The position numbers and the translations under genes were made by a program. DNA of 64,000 nucleotides, from the NCBI GenBank assembly GCA_905221605.1, contig CAJNDS010002405.1, forward strand, positions 215,001 through 279,000, in the 5' to 3' direction. Of the stretch, positions 16,495 to 29,143 are shown piece after piece. This DNA is from Symbiodinium natans (Eukaryota > Sar > Dinophyceae > Suessiales > Symbiodiniaceae). The notes under the pieces are model-generated. The model did not search any database. It saw nothing but the letters and a program-made list of their open reading frames with translations, and had not been told where the DNA came from. How positions within the stretch are numbered: position 1 is the first letter of the stretch; each line of letters starts with the position of its first letter.

Positions 16495-18587
16495 CTGCCT
16501 AGTTAGCTCTGCTTGGGCAGGGGCTGGTGAGGACACTTCTTCCCGAAAGCTGCCTCAGCTGCTTCCTCGGGGCGGCTCGACGCGTTTGGGATGTTGGGTT
16601 TGAAGTGTCGGGCTTTGTACTTTAGGGCCCTAAACCCTAAGCAGTGCGGGTGGCAAAACAAAGAACCCTCAACCCTCAACCCTCAACCCTCAACCCTAAA
16701 CCCTAAACCCTAAACCCTAAACCCTAAACCTACCCCCCCGAAGCTCAGGTCTTCCACAGGCCCTGCCTGCCGCCGATCTCGGAGCAGCTCCCCCTGCACC
16801 GCGCCCTCACCTCGGAAGGTTTCGACCCGGAGGAGTCCTGTGCCCTTTTGAAAGGTTTAGGGTTTAGGGTTTAGGGTTTAGGGTTTAGGGCTAGGGTTTA
16901 GGGTTTAGGGTTAAAAGGGTTTAGGGTTTAAGGGGTTAAGGGTTTAGGGTTCTCAGGGTTAGGGTTTAGGGTTTGTTCGGGGTTTCGGGTTTAGGAACAG
17001 TCTGCAACTAGGCACTTGAGAGAGCCCTGGCGCCAAAAGGTTTTAGGATGTAAGGTTTAGGGCTTTAGGGCAACAGGGTTTCATCGCAAGCCCGTTGCAA
17101 AAAGGTTTTGGGTTTGGGGGAGCGGACCTGCCGCCAAAAAAAGGAGGGGGGGGATGAGACCTAGAGACCCTGCACTCTGATTTTGCGACCCCTAATTGTG
17201 CACATCGTCCGTTGTACAGAGCTTCCCATGACACCTCCAAGTACAGGACCCCTAGCCTCTGGGCTAGGCCCTATAAGACCTCACGGGTAATGAGAACTGC
17301 CCATGAACCTTCAAGTTTAAAGCCTTACGCCCTACCTGTAGCCCTAAACCCTAAACCCTAAACCCTAAGCCCAACCCTGCACCCTACTTATGCCCGCGCA
17401 CCTTCAAGCACATGCAGCCGCAGCCAGGATGTGACGGAGGTGCTGTGCAGTCCCAACCTCAAGGAGGCCCAGCTTGTCCCAGAAGGGGGTTTAGGGTTTA
17501 GGGTTGAGGGTTGAGGGTTTAGGGTTAGAGTCCAGTAGCAAAAAGCGAGGTTTAGGGTTTAGGGTTTTGGGTTTTGGGCTTGGGGTTTAGGGTTTAGGGT
17601 TTCGTTCTCCCGAGATAGAGAGTGTATCCCAACAAGCGTTCAAGATGTTTCAGTATATTCTCCTTTGCAGTGAAATCAGTGGTAAATGGGTTCAGAAACT
17701 GGAGGCCTTGGAACCTCCTGCTGTGCGAACACCGCATGGCCAAAAAAAGTCCGGGCGCAACCTTCCAAAGCCTGCTGCAAAAGGGTTTCGGGTTTAGGGT
17801 TTAGGGTTTAGGGTTTAGGGCGGCAGGTTCAAAGAGGGGTTATAAAACTGAGGGCCATTTCGTGTGTTTTGAAGGGCGTGAAAAGTTTGCTGTAGATCGA
17901 GTAATTAGCAGTTTGTTGTTAAACGTCCGGGCGGCCTGCTCGGGCAAACCTCCTGTGTTCGGCCCTCTTGTCCTATTGTCGTGCAGCTGTGGTTAAGGAA
18001 CTGGCACGGGATGCAGTTTCCTAACTCCCTTACCAAGAGCCCGTGCGTGGTGTGTTGGATCAGCTACCCTAACACCAATCCCTATAAACCCTCAAATTCA
18101 TTTCTAAACCAGACTGCCTCCCCACCCCCCCCCCCCAACCCCAGAACAGGCAGACTTGCAGTCTGGGCTGGACCAGCTCCCAGGGCAGCTGAAGCAGGAA
18201 AGGAGGGTGGTGTTTAGGGGTTTAACGTTCAGAGTTTAGGATTGGAGACTACGACGGATATGATGGGCTGGGTGCGATGTCGGTCTCAAGGGTTAGCCCT
18301 AAACCCTAAACCCAAAACCCCCAAAGCCTAAATCCCAAACCCTGGGTCAGTGTCGCTACTCAGCTCCTTGGAGAGCTCCGCAGAGCTCGGCGGCAGATAG
18401 TGTCCCATCTCCAGGTTTGGGTTTAGGGTTTAGGGTTTAGGGGTTAGGGTTTAGGGTTTAGGGTTGAGGGTTCATGGGGGGGCGGCTCAAAGTAGGGGTA
18501 ACTGAGCTGAAAAAAACTCATTCTCCTTTCTGTCATGTACATGTAATCCAACTTATACCCATAAGCCTTCAAGTGCGTGAAGCCTTC

Positions 18588-18718
18588 TACCCTCCTACTG
18601 AAAGGTGCATAGGTCATGAGACTTAGTGTGTGGAGGGTTATAGGTAAGGTAACTATACCTTTAACCACTTATATCCCCACTTCATGGTTCTTCTGTCCCT
18701 ACTTACGAGTGCCCCGAA
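18588..18718. mobile_element. Fold-back element, family C, degenerate copy
   Basis: It contains TAAGGTAACTATACCT, ACCACTTATATCCCCACTT and CCCTACTTACGAGTGCCCCGAAC in the same order as the better copies at 35119-35240 and 41810-41936. The left terminus is poorly preserved. It is followed directly by a CCCTAAA block. Confidence 0.5.
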
Positions 18719-18794
18719 CCCTAAACCCTAAACCCTAAAAACCCTAAACCCTGAAAACCCTAAGCCCTGAACCCTGAACCCTGAAAAAACTTAA

Positions 18795-18861
18795 CCCTAA
18801 ACCCTAAACCCTAAACCCTAAACCCTAAACCCTAAACCCTAAACCCTAAACCCTAAACCCC
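18795..18861. repeat. CCCTAAA array
   Basis: Nine to ten perfect heptamers lie downstream of degenerate CCCTGAA and CCCTAAAA units. Confidence 0.85.
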
Positions 18862-18972
18862 ATCCTTACTTGCGAAGTGCCCTGATCCCAAAGCCCCAGC
18901 TGCGGAGGAGCTCCTCTGCCGCTTAGAGGCCTTCGACGCGGTTGAGGAAGAGCCCACACCGGAGGCATGTGG

Positions 18973-19053
18973 GGGGTTTAGGGTTTAGGGTTTAGGGTTT
19001 AGGGTTTAGGGTTTAGGGTTTAGGGTTTAGGGTTTAGGGTTTAGGGTTTAGGG
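18973..19053. repeat. TTTAGGG array
   Basis: About eleven perfect heptamers run in the orientation opposite to the array at 18795-18861, only about 110 bp away. Confidence 0.9.
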
Positions 19054-19888
19054 ATGTTGTGGGGATGTTTTGGGGTTTAGGGTTTGGGGATTTGGGGTTT
19101 TGGGGGTTTGGGTTTTGGGCTTGGGGAGTGTCGAAGGGTGGCATTCTCCCCTACCTCTTCCACCCAGACCACTCTCTTTTTTGGTCTTCGGTGGGGGCTA
19201 GGTTTCCTCCGACATCAACCCTAAGGCTCTAAGCCCTAAACCCTAAACCCTAAACCCTAAACCCGCATTTTCGCTCTTTTGGGAGGAGGGGGAGGGGGAG
19301 GCAGATTCACCGGCCCAAGGCATGGCATGGGCCTTTCCACCAAGCTTCAGCAATCATGCACACATGGCCCCTAAACCCGAAACCCTAATCCCTAAACCGA
19401 AGCCGTAAACTCTAGACCCAAAAACCCTAGACCCTAGACCCTAAACCCGAAACCCTAGCTACGGCTTGGATGGGTGTTTCAGGCTCGAGGTATGCGGTTT
19501 GAAACGTTAAGGGCTTCAGCACTTAAAGGATCTGCTTTAAATCTCTAGGCCCTAAACCCAAAAAAGCCTCAAAAACCCTAAAACCCTAACAACCCTACAG
19601 ACCCTGAAGACCCTAAACACCCTTAATACCGTAAATAAAACCCCTAAACCCCCCAACCCTAAAAAGCCAAAAAAAAAACAAAAACCCTAAAAAACCCGAA
19701 AACCCCAAAAACCCCAAACGACCTAAAACCCTAGAGCCCCAAACCCCTAACCCTCAAGTTGGGGGGCCCCTGGTCTTCCCTCTTTGTTTCCCAGCCGGAC
19801 TTCGCAAGGCCCAGATGGGGTTTAGGTTTAGGGTTAGGGTTTCGGATTTGGGGTTTAGGGTTTAGGTTGAGGGTGTAGGTGTACAAAA

Positions 19889-19988
19889 GGGGTTTCCGAA
19901 AATAGGAGTACCCTTTCTGGGGGTCCCTTGAAGGGGATTCTATTCTATTTGGGGTATACTACGGGGTACCCCTATCTTCGGAAATCCC
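19889..19988. mobile_element. Fold-back element, family F
   Basis: GGGGTTTCCGAAAATAGGAG at the left end is mirrored by CCCCTATCTTCGGAAATCCC at the right end, about 24 bp of imperfect terminal inverted repeat around 50 bp. Single ends of the same type occur near 51782-51812 (GGTACCCCTAAATTCAGAGG) and 53072-53098 (GGTACACCTAATTTCGGAAA). Confidence 0.6.
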
Positions 19989-20635
19989 GATTTAGGGCTT
20001 CAAGGGCTTAGGGGTTGCGTGGTGTCAGGGTTTAGGGCTTAGGTCCACGCTTAGGCTGCATCTTTCAGTGTCTTCGTTTGTGACAGACATGTTGTTTGGT
20101 TCGCTGATGGCCTGAAGTTTTGACTGTTCTCTGTCTGACATTGAAGCATGACCCGTCTTGTGATAGTGGCTGAAGCCGCAGTCCATGCACTTACAAAGTG
20201 TGTGCGCAGTCTTATGGCTGTGAATGTTTTTGTGCATTATGCTCGGTCACAGTGCCGTGCGCCGACACAGGCCCCTGCGTTTCAAGAATGCAACAGACCA
20301 TTCGGGACCTAAGCGGACAGACAAGACAAGACAAGGCTGAAGATCTTGTCTGACATGTACAGTGTTTGGCAGACCCATGAGCCCGCTAGACAAAGGGTTC
20401 CAGGGTTTGGGTTCAAGTTTGAGGTTCCGGGTTTCGGGTTTGGTTGCTGTTTGGGCATTGGGTTCTTATTCGGCTGTACGTTTTTGTTTTTGTTGTTTTT
20501 TTCGGGTCTTGGGACTAAAAGCACTAGAGAAGGGGTCACAAACATCCCACAACACCGCGCACTGACTATGACCTCTTCGAAGGCCCTGGCAGTCTTTGCC
20601 TATGGTACGCTCAGGGGCGCCCTTGCAGCACTGGC

Positions 20636-20985
20636 GAGAGACACAGAGACACAGAGAGACAGAGAGACAGAGACACAGGGACAGAGAGGCACAGAGACAT
20701 AGAGGCACAGAGACAGCGAGAGAGAGAGAGAGGGAGAGAAAAAGAGAGAGAGAGAGAGGGGTAGCGATGGGAAGAGAGACCCCACCGAGCACCAACCACC
20801 ATTCGACCATGAAGCCCCTCAAAGACAGACAGAAAGAAAGGAAGGAAGGAAGAAAGAAAGAAAGGAAGAGAGAAAGAAAGAAAGAAAGAGCAATGAAAGA
20901 AAGACAAAACAATGAACGAAAGAGAGAAAGAAGGAAACAATGACAGAAATAAAGAAGGAACGAAAGAAAGAAATAACTAGAGGAA
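20636..20985. repeat. GA-rich microsatellite tract
   Basis: The tract moves from (ACAGAG)n-like units through (GA)n to (GAAA)n and (GGAA)n. Its long open frames (Ser/Leu/Phe repeats on one strand, Arg/Glu/Lys on the other) are products of the repeat. Confidence 0.9.
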
Positions 20986-21362
20986 GGAAGGAAGAGGGTC
21001 TGGAGGGTTTAGAGAGAGAGCCGAAACTTCTGTTGGCACCTTCGATTCCCCCACAACAATGGAAATCAAATCCGGACAACTCTAAGGCTCTAAGTTCTGA
21101 ACCGAGAAAACGTGCAACATGATAGGGTTTAGGGTTTAGGGTATTGGGTGGCTCCTGGCTCCTGGATCCTGGTTTTTCCAGCTCTTCCACGCCAGCCTCA
21201 AAACCGTTGCCTCAGCTAAGTCGTGCTCCCAAAACCTTCAAACCTTCAAACCCTAAAACTGAAAACCCTAAAACCCCTAAAACCCTAAAACCCGTGCCCG
21301 GCAGGACAAGAAGACGAAAAGAAGACAGAGAGTGGCTTTCATTTTTATTGTCAACCTGTAAA

Positions 21363-21456
21363 CTGTAGCCCAAACAACCGACCTTTCTTAAGGGGGATAC
21401 AGAAGGAAATCATAGTCAGGAACCCCTTAAAAAAAGGTAGGCAGTTTGGGTTACAG
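21363..21456. mobile_element. Fold-back element, family D copy 2
   Basis: CTGTAGCCCAAACAACCGAC at the left and the complement of GGCAGTTTGGGTTACAG at the right form an imperfect inverted repeat. The centre GAAGGAAATCATAGTCAGGAA matches the copy at 2051-2139. Confidence 0.7.
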
Positions 21457-21545
21457 TCTTTTGTGGGGCTTGTGAGAACTACGAAAGTACCACCTGAGCC
21501 CTGTAACTCTTGGCAAAAACTCATCAGCGCACCGTGAGGTGTAGG

Positions 21546-21665
21546 GTTCTTAAGGGAGGAGGGGTTCAGGGGGGGTAGGTACCTAGGGAACCTTAGAGAA
21601 GTTCGGGAATCTTAGGGAAGATCGGGAGCGTTAGGGAGTACTGGGGAGTATTAGGGAACCTTGGG
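21546..21665. repeat. Dispersed repeat, family E copy 1
   Basis: Read as its complement it contains AAGGTTCCCTAGGTACCTAC followed by CCCCCCCTGAACCCCTCC and TTAAGAACCCTA. The same order occurs at 49845-49940 and 59777-59855. The interior consists of diverged 17-bp units of the CTTAGGGAAGATCGGGA type. Confidence 0.6.
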
Positions 21666-21855
21666 TTACATACCCCCGCTTGACCCTAAACCCTAAACCC
21701 TAAACCAAGTGAGGTGACTTTTGCCCCGAGGGTGACAAGTGGGGTATCTTGGCCAAGCACCTGGGCCGCACCCCCTCTTAGGGTTTAGGGGTTTGGGGTT
21801 GAGGGTTTAGGGTTTAGGGTTTAGCAAAAAGGGTTTAGGGTTTAGGGTTTCCCTT

Positions 21856-21953
21856 GGGATGTCCCCCCTTAGACTTAGAGTCCTTAATAGGGCTTCTAAC
21901 AGGGAGGGTACTAGACTCCCTATTAAGGACTGTTAGCATACCTGGGAACATCT
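21856..21953. mobile_element. Fold-back element, family A copy 2
   Basis: GGGATGTCCCCCCTT at the left is mirrored imperfectly by GGGAACATC at the right. An inner pair, AGTCCTTAATAGGG and CCCTATTAAGGACT, is perfect over 14 bp. The ends match the copy at 1616-1701. Confidence 0.65.
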
Positions 21954-23339
21954 AAGCCTTTGTAGCTTCGTAACTTTGTAGCTTTGGGACCCAGAAGCCC
22001 CGAACTGCTCACAGACTTGCGAGCCTCGGGTGTGGGGTTTAGGGTTTAGGATTTAGGGTTTGGGGTTGGCCCGCGCTGAGCAGAGCTTGGAGGCAGTCGA
22101 CATTTCCGGGAAAACCGAACAGACATAAACATATCTACATAAATATTGTCGTAGAGTCTATATGTATATATATATATACATGTGTATATACATATATGTA
22201 TATATATATATACCATTTCAAAGTTAAGTTGCATATACATGTGGCCTGCGTGCCGAGGCGTTTGCTTGGGGTTTCGTCGGTGGTGTACTGTTTCGTGGGT
22301 CTCCCAGAAAGGCCTTCGGGAGCTCTTTTTGTCTCTCACCCCTGTGCCTCCAGGGACCTTCTACAACTCTGCCAGGGTTTAGGGTTTAGGGTTTAGGGTT
22401 TAGGGTTTAGGGTTCTGGTACCCTAAGTCTTCTGGCCCTGCAAGTAGAGGGTCTGTCATGATGTCTCCTAGGCCGACTGTCCACTTCACATCGACAAACT
22501 CCGCACACCCTAAACCCTAAACCCTAAACCCTAAACCCTAAACCCTAAACCCTAAACCCCCAAACCGCATCAGGTTCGGAGGCTTTGTGTCAGGGACTCC
22601 ACGCCCCAAAGCCCTATAGGCGACTCGCTACTGTGGACCTTTTCTGAACCCCCAGGTTTAGGGTTTAGGGTTTGGGGCTCTGCGCAAGACGCCCAACAAG
22701 AAGCCTGAAGTACGGAGGGTTTGTGCATGTTCTCGGGGCGGAGATGGGCCTAGGGTTTGTGGTTTTTCATGGGTTGTATTGCGGTTATCAGCACCCCTAG
22801 TGTTTGGTGGCCTAGGGGTCTGTGGGCTCTGACAATGCACTAGATATGTTTTTTTCTGACGAGGAAGGCAGAGGTCGATAGTGCTGGAAGGAGATTGCCC
22901 AAAGAGGTATTCTTCTTCAATGGACATTGAGTCCTTGAGCGTGAGCGTCGCAACCCGAAATAACATCCCTACACCCCAAACTGTAAACCCTAAACCCTAA
23001 ACCCTAAACCCTAAACCCTAAACCCTAAACCCTAAGCTTACTTTAACCCTGCACATCCCAGGAGCAAAGCCAGCTGGAAGCCAGCGAGGGTCCGGGGCTT
23101 TCGCCTGTACCAGGCGTGCGGTTGGAGTTGGGGGTGCCAGGTCCGGGAGTGTTCAGGCTTAGGGTTGGGGGGGGGGGGAGGGGTTGAGTTTCGATCTTTC
23201 CCTAAACCCTAAACCCTAAACCCTAAATAGCATGCGTTCAGGATCTTCGCGCTTGAAGGCTTGGGGCCTTGAGGGTTCGACTTGCACGCCTCCTGCAACC
23301 CTGGAGTTCGGTGTCGTACCCTAGCCCGGAAACCCCTAA

Positions 23340-23463
23340 ACCGGGTTTAGGGTTTAGGGTTTAGGGTTTGGGGTTTAGGGTTTAGGGTTAGGGTTTGGGG
23401 TTTGGGGTTTAGGGTTTAGGGTTTGGGGCTTAGGGTTTAGGGTTTAGGGTTTAGGGTTTAGGG
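23340..23463. repeat. TTTAGGG array with TTTGGGG variants
   Basis: About seventeen heptamers, several of them TTTGGGG, begin right after a CCCCTAAACC motif, so the orientations meet head to head at about 23336. Confidence 0.85.
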
Positions 23464-24088
23464 CAAGTCCAGCTAAAATTGGCATAGGGTTTTCCGTATT
23501 CCCCTCGCCTGAAGGCCTCACGCCAGCCCTACTCCCGAGCCCTGGGCAGCCAGGATCCTCGCCTGACGTATCCTTTCGCCGTTCAAACCGGCAAGGCATC
23601 CCCTGCTCATGGCTGTCAGGGTCTTTAGGGTTTTGGGTTTAGGATTTAAATTTAGGGTTTGGAGTTTTTAGGCTAGGGTTTTGGGTTTGGGGTTTTGGGT
23701 TTAAGTTGACTGCAAAAGGGTTTAACTTTAGGGTTTGGGGTGTAGGGGTTTAGGGGTTAGGGGTTTAGGGTTTAGAGTGCAGGAGGTTTTAGGGTTTAGG
23801 GTTTAGGGTTTGGGGTTTGGAATAGGGTTTAGAGTCTGGGGCTGATTCTTCGATGCATCTTCGCCCGAAGGCCTGAACACATGAACTAGGAACCGGGTTT
23901 TAGGTCTAGGGCCTAGGGCCTAGGGCCTAGTGCCTAGGGCTTAGGGTTTAGGGTTTAGGGTTTAGGGTTTAGGGTTTAGGGTTTCTGGGGGTCAGCCAGC
24001 ACGCCCTAAGCCGCAGACCCCCTAGGAACGAGCACGCAGTGGAGAGCAGCCCCAGAAGCACTTGGCAGTCACTTCTGGGATGCATGCT

Positions 24089-24193
24089 TTGGGGTTTAGG
24101 GTTTAGGGTTTTAGGGTTTAGGGTTTAGGGTTTAGGGTTTAGGGTTTAGGGTTTAGGGTTTAGGGTTTAGGGTTTAGGGTTAGGGTTTAGGGG
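24089..24193. repeat. TTTAGGG array
   Basis: About fourteen heptamers with single-base length variants; it borders a 300-bp unique segment whose 94-codon minus-strand frame has no recognisable features. Confidence 0.88.
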
Positions 24194-24929
24194 TGTATGT
24201 TCGGAAGGCTTACTCTGCGGGGCGGGATGGACATGGTATCTGGTGCAATCTCGGTTCGCACCTGACGACACGAGCCTGACTTGGTAAATAACCGAAACCT
24301 AAACAAAAAGCACGGAACTCACACTTGCCGCAGTGTAGTTCGCGCCGTGCAGGACGATGACGTGATCGTGGGAACCGCCGCTTGGAAGCAAGCTTCCGCA
24401 TTTTTTGCCCCACCCTGAGCCTGAGCCTACGTTTAGCGTTCATGGTACTTAGTAACCGAAGTTTCGCTGTACGTAGAACCCAATTTTCGACCACAATGAG
24501 GGTGCTTCAGGGGCTTATAAATACAAGTACCCCTAAACCCTAAACCCTAAACCCTCCAAGCACTGTTCCTCATGTTACAAGTATGAGCCCTTAGGGATGG
24601 GCCCTGGGCCTGCTTGGGGAGCGAAGAGGAGCCAAGACAGGTATCTATTTTATTCGTTGGTGGTCTCTTTAAGTAGGGTTTAGGGTTTAGGGTTTATAGG
24701 GTTTTGGATTTAGGGTTTAGGGTCTCTTTTATTAAGTAGGGTTTAGGGTTTAGGGTTTAGGGTTTATAGGGTTTACAGGGCTTATAGGGTTTATAGGGTT
24801 TTGGGGGTTTATAGGGTTCATAGGGTTTATAGGGTTTAGGGTTTAGGGTTTAGGGTTTGGGGTATCTAGGGGCTATATAAAGGTATAAGGGTAACAGAGA
24901 AAGAGGCCACCGGCCTTTACAAGGTATCT

Positions 24930-25276
24930 ACTTAAGGGATCGGATCAGGGGACTTAGTAAGTGGGATTGGTTTCCTTATCATACTTAGGGCTTAGGGTTT
25001 AGGGTTTAGGGTTCGGGGGACTTAGGACGTAGGATTACAAGTAAGGTATCAAGGGATGATGACCCCCTAAAGGTTCCCCTTAATATACTCCCGAATATGG
25101 CCCTCATACCACCTCAATTATTAAGGATCTTTAGTAAGGATCCCCAGAGCCCAAAATCACAACCTTAAGGGGTCCAAGGTAGAGTCCGATGAAGGCAACT
25201 TTACTTATAGTTACTTCTAACCCCAATTCAGGTGCTTATACCCCTACTTCGTAAGTGCTCCGAACCTCTAAGTAGA
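24930..25276. mobile_element. Split fold-back element, family C
   Basis: A left-type end (GATCAGGGGACTTAGTAAGT at about 24942-24961) and a right-type end (CCCTACTTCGTAAGTGCTCC near 25242-25261, then AACCTCTAAGTAG) are separated by about 230 bp that includes a TTTAGGG block. The distance in intact copies is about 60-80 bp, so this may be one copy opened by an insertion. Confidence 0.4.
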
Positions 25277-25768
25277 CGGCTAGAAAATTTAGGCAGTAAC
25301 AACCCCGCAAAAGAAGTGGGCCCAAAATGAAGGGCCCATGCGCTGAACTCTAGAAAACAAGCATGTCTAAACAACACCAGGGTTTAGGGTTTAGGGTTTC
25401 GGGTTTCGGGTTTAGGGTTTAGGGTTTAGAGTTTAGGGCGTACTGAAGCCTGATTTTCCAGGTCATCCAGTGGCCGTCCGACGCCGCTGCCCGGGAGCAA
25501 ATTGCGAACTGCTCCTCTGCAGCCCTTATACCGAAGACCCTGTGACCAACAAGGGTTTAGGGTTTAGGGCTTAGAACCCTGCACCCGAAAAGCCTCCATT
25601 GTGGTGAGAGACTGCAAGGCATGTCGCAATAGAACCCTTACACTCAGAAGACCCTAACACCCTATAGGCCTCAAGACCCTAAGACCTAACATACCACGCC
25701 CGAGTTGAAGCCCCAAAGCCTCAAAACCAGTGCCCAGACGAACCCTTAGACCCGCCATGTCACAACAT

Positions 25769-25877
25769 ATATGGGTGGTTGTCAAAATTAGGGTCCCTTT
25801 TTGGATCCCTATTATAATACGGCGCCTAATATTTAGGGTACCCCAAAAAGGTCCATAATTTTGACAACCACCCATAT
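25769..25877. mobile_element. Fold-back element, family H
   Basis: ATATGGGTGGTTGTCAAAAT at the left is mirrored exactly at the right, and the similarity continues for another 15 bp (GGGTCCCTTTTTGG against GGACCTTTTTGG). The 109-bp element is almost entirely a hairpin with a short loop. It is MITE-like; the target duplication may be TAT or ATAT. Confidence 0.75.
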
Positions 25878-26171
25878 CGACATATGCTTGGAAGCCGTTT
25901 GACTTCGTACTTAGGGTAAGTTGGGTGTATGGGGTTATAACACGGTTTCTAGGGGATAACCCTAAACCCTAAACCCGAAACCCTAAACCCTAAACCCGAT
26001 ACTAGGTAGACTTACTAAGTCAAAAGAGCCATCCTTCGGACGGAACCAACTGTCATCGCTCACACACTTCGAGCTGCAACTTGGGAAAACATCAGGAACC
26101 TCGTTAGTCGCAAGCTGTGGATGGCAAAAGGCTCAAAAGCAGTGGCTGTATACGCAGTGGTGACTACGATT

Positions 26172-26263
26172 TGCTTAAGAACCCCGCAAGAATAAGAAGG
26201 AATGATCCCTATATGACCCTTAATGAGGAAGAACCATTTTATTTTTTGGGAGGTTCTTAAGCA
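26172..26263. mobile_element. Fold-back element, family B copy 1
   Basis: TGCTTAAGAACC at the left and GGTTCTTAAGCA at the right are perfect 12-bp inverted ends enclosing about 68 bp. The element at 29144-29472 has the same ends and the same subterminal A-rich segment. Confidence 0.65.
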
Positions 26264-29143
26264 GTTAGTAGGTGAGAATCGCCTGGATGCATGGAGGAGG
26301 TCCGCACTGGCGGTTGAAGCGCTTCGCAGCGCGCAGAGTTCACGAAGCTAGTTGCACTGAGCGTGCCTCTGTTCAGCGCCCCTAAACCCTATAAACCCAA
26401 AAGCCTGAGCAATCCTCCTCGCGTAGGACGTGTTCTGGCATGCTTCGGAAGTGTAGGCTACATGGCAAGCCTTTCTTGTGTAGTCCTAGAGGCATCTTTC
26501 GAAGGCCATAGTTATACGAGTATGCTGCGGTATGTGCTACTTCTAGTTTAGGGCAGCGCCACAAAGCCGACTTCAGATGTGCGCGATCTTTCTTCTTGTC
26601 CTTGCCACTGGGGTTCAGACCTCAAGTCGGGAGTTGAATCCAACAGGTTCGGATGTTTAAACAAAGCGTCGGGTTGCATCTTTGCGGAGGCAGTAAACCC
26701 TAAACCCTAAACCATCCTAAACCCTAAACCCTAAACCACAGCATCAGCGCCTTCAAGCCCTAAGCTCAAACCCTACTTGCTCAATAGTTGAACTTTAAAC
26801 TTTTTTGGTTTTGCTTATTCGGTAGCAAGAATCAAGTTTATCCTTTTATCCCCCTTGGTTATTGGAGAAGTAAGCAACGGGGTTCCCGTGATCGGCTCAG
26901 AAGCACCGACGGCCTAAAGATTACGTCTCATGAACAAACATGCTTTCCTACCGACAGCAAATCCAGCTTTGTGATCGTGAAAATGTTATAACGTTGTGTT
27001 GCCCTCCTGTGAGATTGGAGTAGGCCTTATCTCATTAGCATCCTAATGACTCGAACGAAGTTTGTCTTGTTGAGGTCCCAATGCGGGGGCGAGGGGGGGA
27101 ATACGGTTGTTTGTTTATATATCTACCCTGTACATGTAATACATATATATATATACATATACGTTTGTTTTTTAAAATGTGGGCGTATCGATGTTATGAT
27201 TGAATACCAAGCCCCCCCCCCCTTCCCTGAGACTAAACCTGAGACTAAAGGCCAACAAGTTACACCCCACAATAAATTCCAACTCTTCTGGTGCGTAAGC
27301 CTAGGCAACCAGATCGAAGGCTTTCGCGCCAGCCAGCCAGAGGTTGCGCCAGGGTTAGGGCATTGGGGTGATGGGGTTTGGGGGTTAAGGCTGCGGTACC
27401 TCAGTCCGTGGTTAGCAAGGTTAGTTCCGGATTAGTCTGGTGCAAATGTGCACAATAAGTATGAAATTTCGGAGTCTCAATGAAAACGGTGGATATGTCG
27501 GAGTGAGGCGGCGGAGCGCTCCGTGGGTCCCTCGTGCGCTGTATCAAGTGCCCCGATCCTCCAAGCCAGCTTTCCTCCCAAGAAAAAGCCTTCACCAGGG
27601 AACCTGCCGCAGCATATTGCGGAACTATGATTTCCGTTTGGGGTGGCCAAAGTAGTGCGCATTATGCTATTTTGAGATGGGATCCTTCTCTAGAACAGCC
27701 CCTAAACTTTGGCCCTAAACCCTAAACCCTAAACCCTAAACCCTAAACCCTAACATACCCTAACCCCCCGGCCCCAGATCTTTTGACCTTTTTTGGGCGT
27801 GTTGCCCCAAGAGCTCCTGGGCCTTTGGGCCAAAGCACCGAACTTCTCTAAAAGCCTCGAAGCCTTCTGAAGCCTTAGAACCACTAACCCTAAACCCTAA
27901 ACCCCAAGCCCTAAACCCTAAACCCCAAAACTCTTCGGATTCCCGACTTCGGATTCCCGACTGGCGCCGAACCTGCAGGCTGGCCTTTACCGAAGAGCTT
28001 TGGTGCAAGCCCAGCTGTGCTTTGGCAGCGATTTGACTTGTGGGCTGCGGAATGCACGTCACGAACGGTTTAGGGGCTCCCTAAACCCTAAACCCTAAAC
28101 CCTAAACCCTAAACCCTAAACCCTAAACCCTAAACCCTAAACCCTATTCCGAAACCCTAAACCCTAGCCCTAAATCTTACAGTGCTTTGTTCTCTCACTG
28201 GCGCCTGGTCGTTAGCAGTCGGCATGGCCGACTGGCGGGATGATCGCTGCGAGCTGACGCAAGAAGGGTTTAGGGTTTAGGGTTAGGGTTGAGGGAACGG
28301 AGATAGAGTGCGCGACTAACTACGTAACCTTCCTGACTTACAGGACTATGACAGTATGTATGTTTCTATATATGCTTATCTCTACTATATTCCTACTGTA
28401 TTCCTTTGTTTATAGTCTCTATATTTATTCAGTAGCTTTCTCAAATAGGCATTTCTTGTAAGGGTTCCGAAAACCGAAACCCTGAATCCATGAGCTGCCA
28501 CAGCAGGCAAGATTGGGCAAAGCTTCCAACACGGAGCCCTGAACCTCCCTCCCCGAATTCGAGGTTTCTGGGCGCGAACCTTGGGGAGTTATACAGACAG
28601 GTCTGACTTATATGGGTTGGTGGTCTCTTTCAGTAGGGTTTCGGCATATTTTCGAGTATCTTATTTGGGGTATCTGGGCGCTTTCTTAAGGTAAAAGGGT
28701 AACAGGTAAACAGGCCCTAAACCCTAAACCCTAAACCCTAAGCCACCGGCCCTTATAAACCCGAACCCTCACTGAGGAATGACTCCACCGAAGGGCCAAC
28801 AGCAGCCTTGATGTACCATCAGCAGCCTGGCCTGACTCCTGGGTGTTGGAGTACTCTACTTGAACACTTTTTTTTAACCCTAAACCCTAAACCCTAAACC
28901 CTAAAAAGCATCTACTCCAAAGTAGGGACTCTGGTGCCCCTTCGGAAGCTTTGAGCGTAAGAAGCTGGGTAGGCCCTTGGGATGTTCTAGAATTTCCCTT
29001 ATTGGGTTTGTAAGAGGATCATATTCCCTAAACCCTAAACCCTAAACCCTAAACCCTTGGAATAGAGGGTTTTTAAGGGCCCTCCTAGGAAAGGATTTTG
29101 GGGGCGGGGTTTGCTCGGCTTCTGCAAGAACATCACTACTAAC

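Larger units (their letters stand above)
12839..20300. repeat. Telomere-heptamer mosaic between element and GA-rich tract
   Basis: Unique segments of 100-400 bp alternate with heptamer blocks; the larger arrays are listed separately. 12970-13620 is one of the longer spacers without arrays. It has a 107-codon and two 70-odd-codon frames, none with recognisable domains. 17040-17480 and 17800-18290 are similar, with short heptamer interruptions. No gene is supported. Confidence 0.75.

Noticed and set aside
20466-21190. Overlapping 60-148-codon frames rich in Ser/Leu/Phe or Arg/Glu/Lys
   Set aside because: They are translations of GA-rich microsatellites in several frames of both strands and have no unique sequence core.
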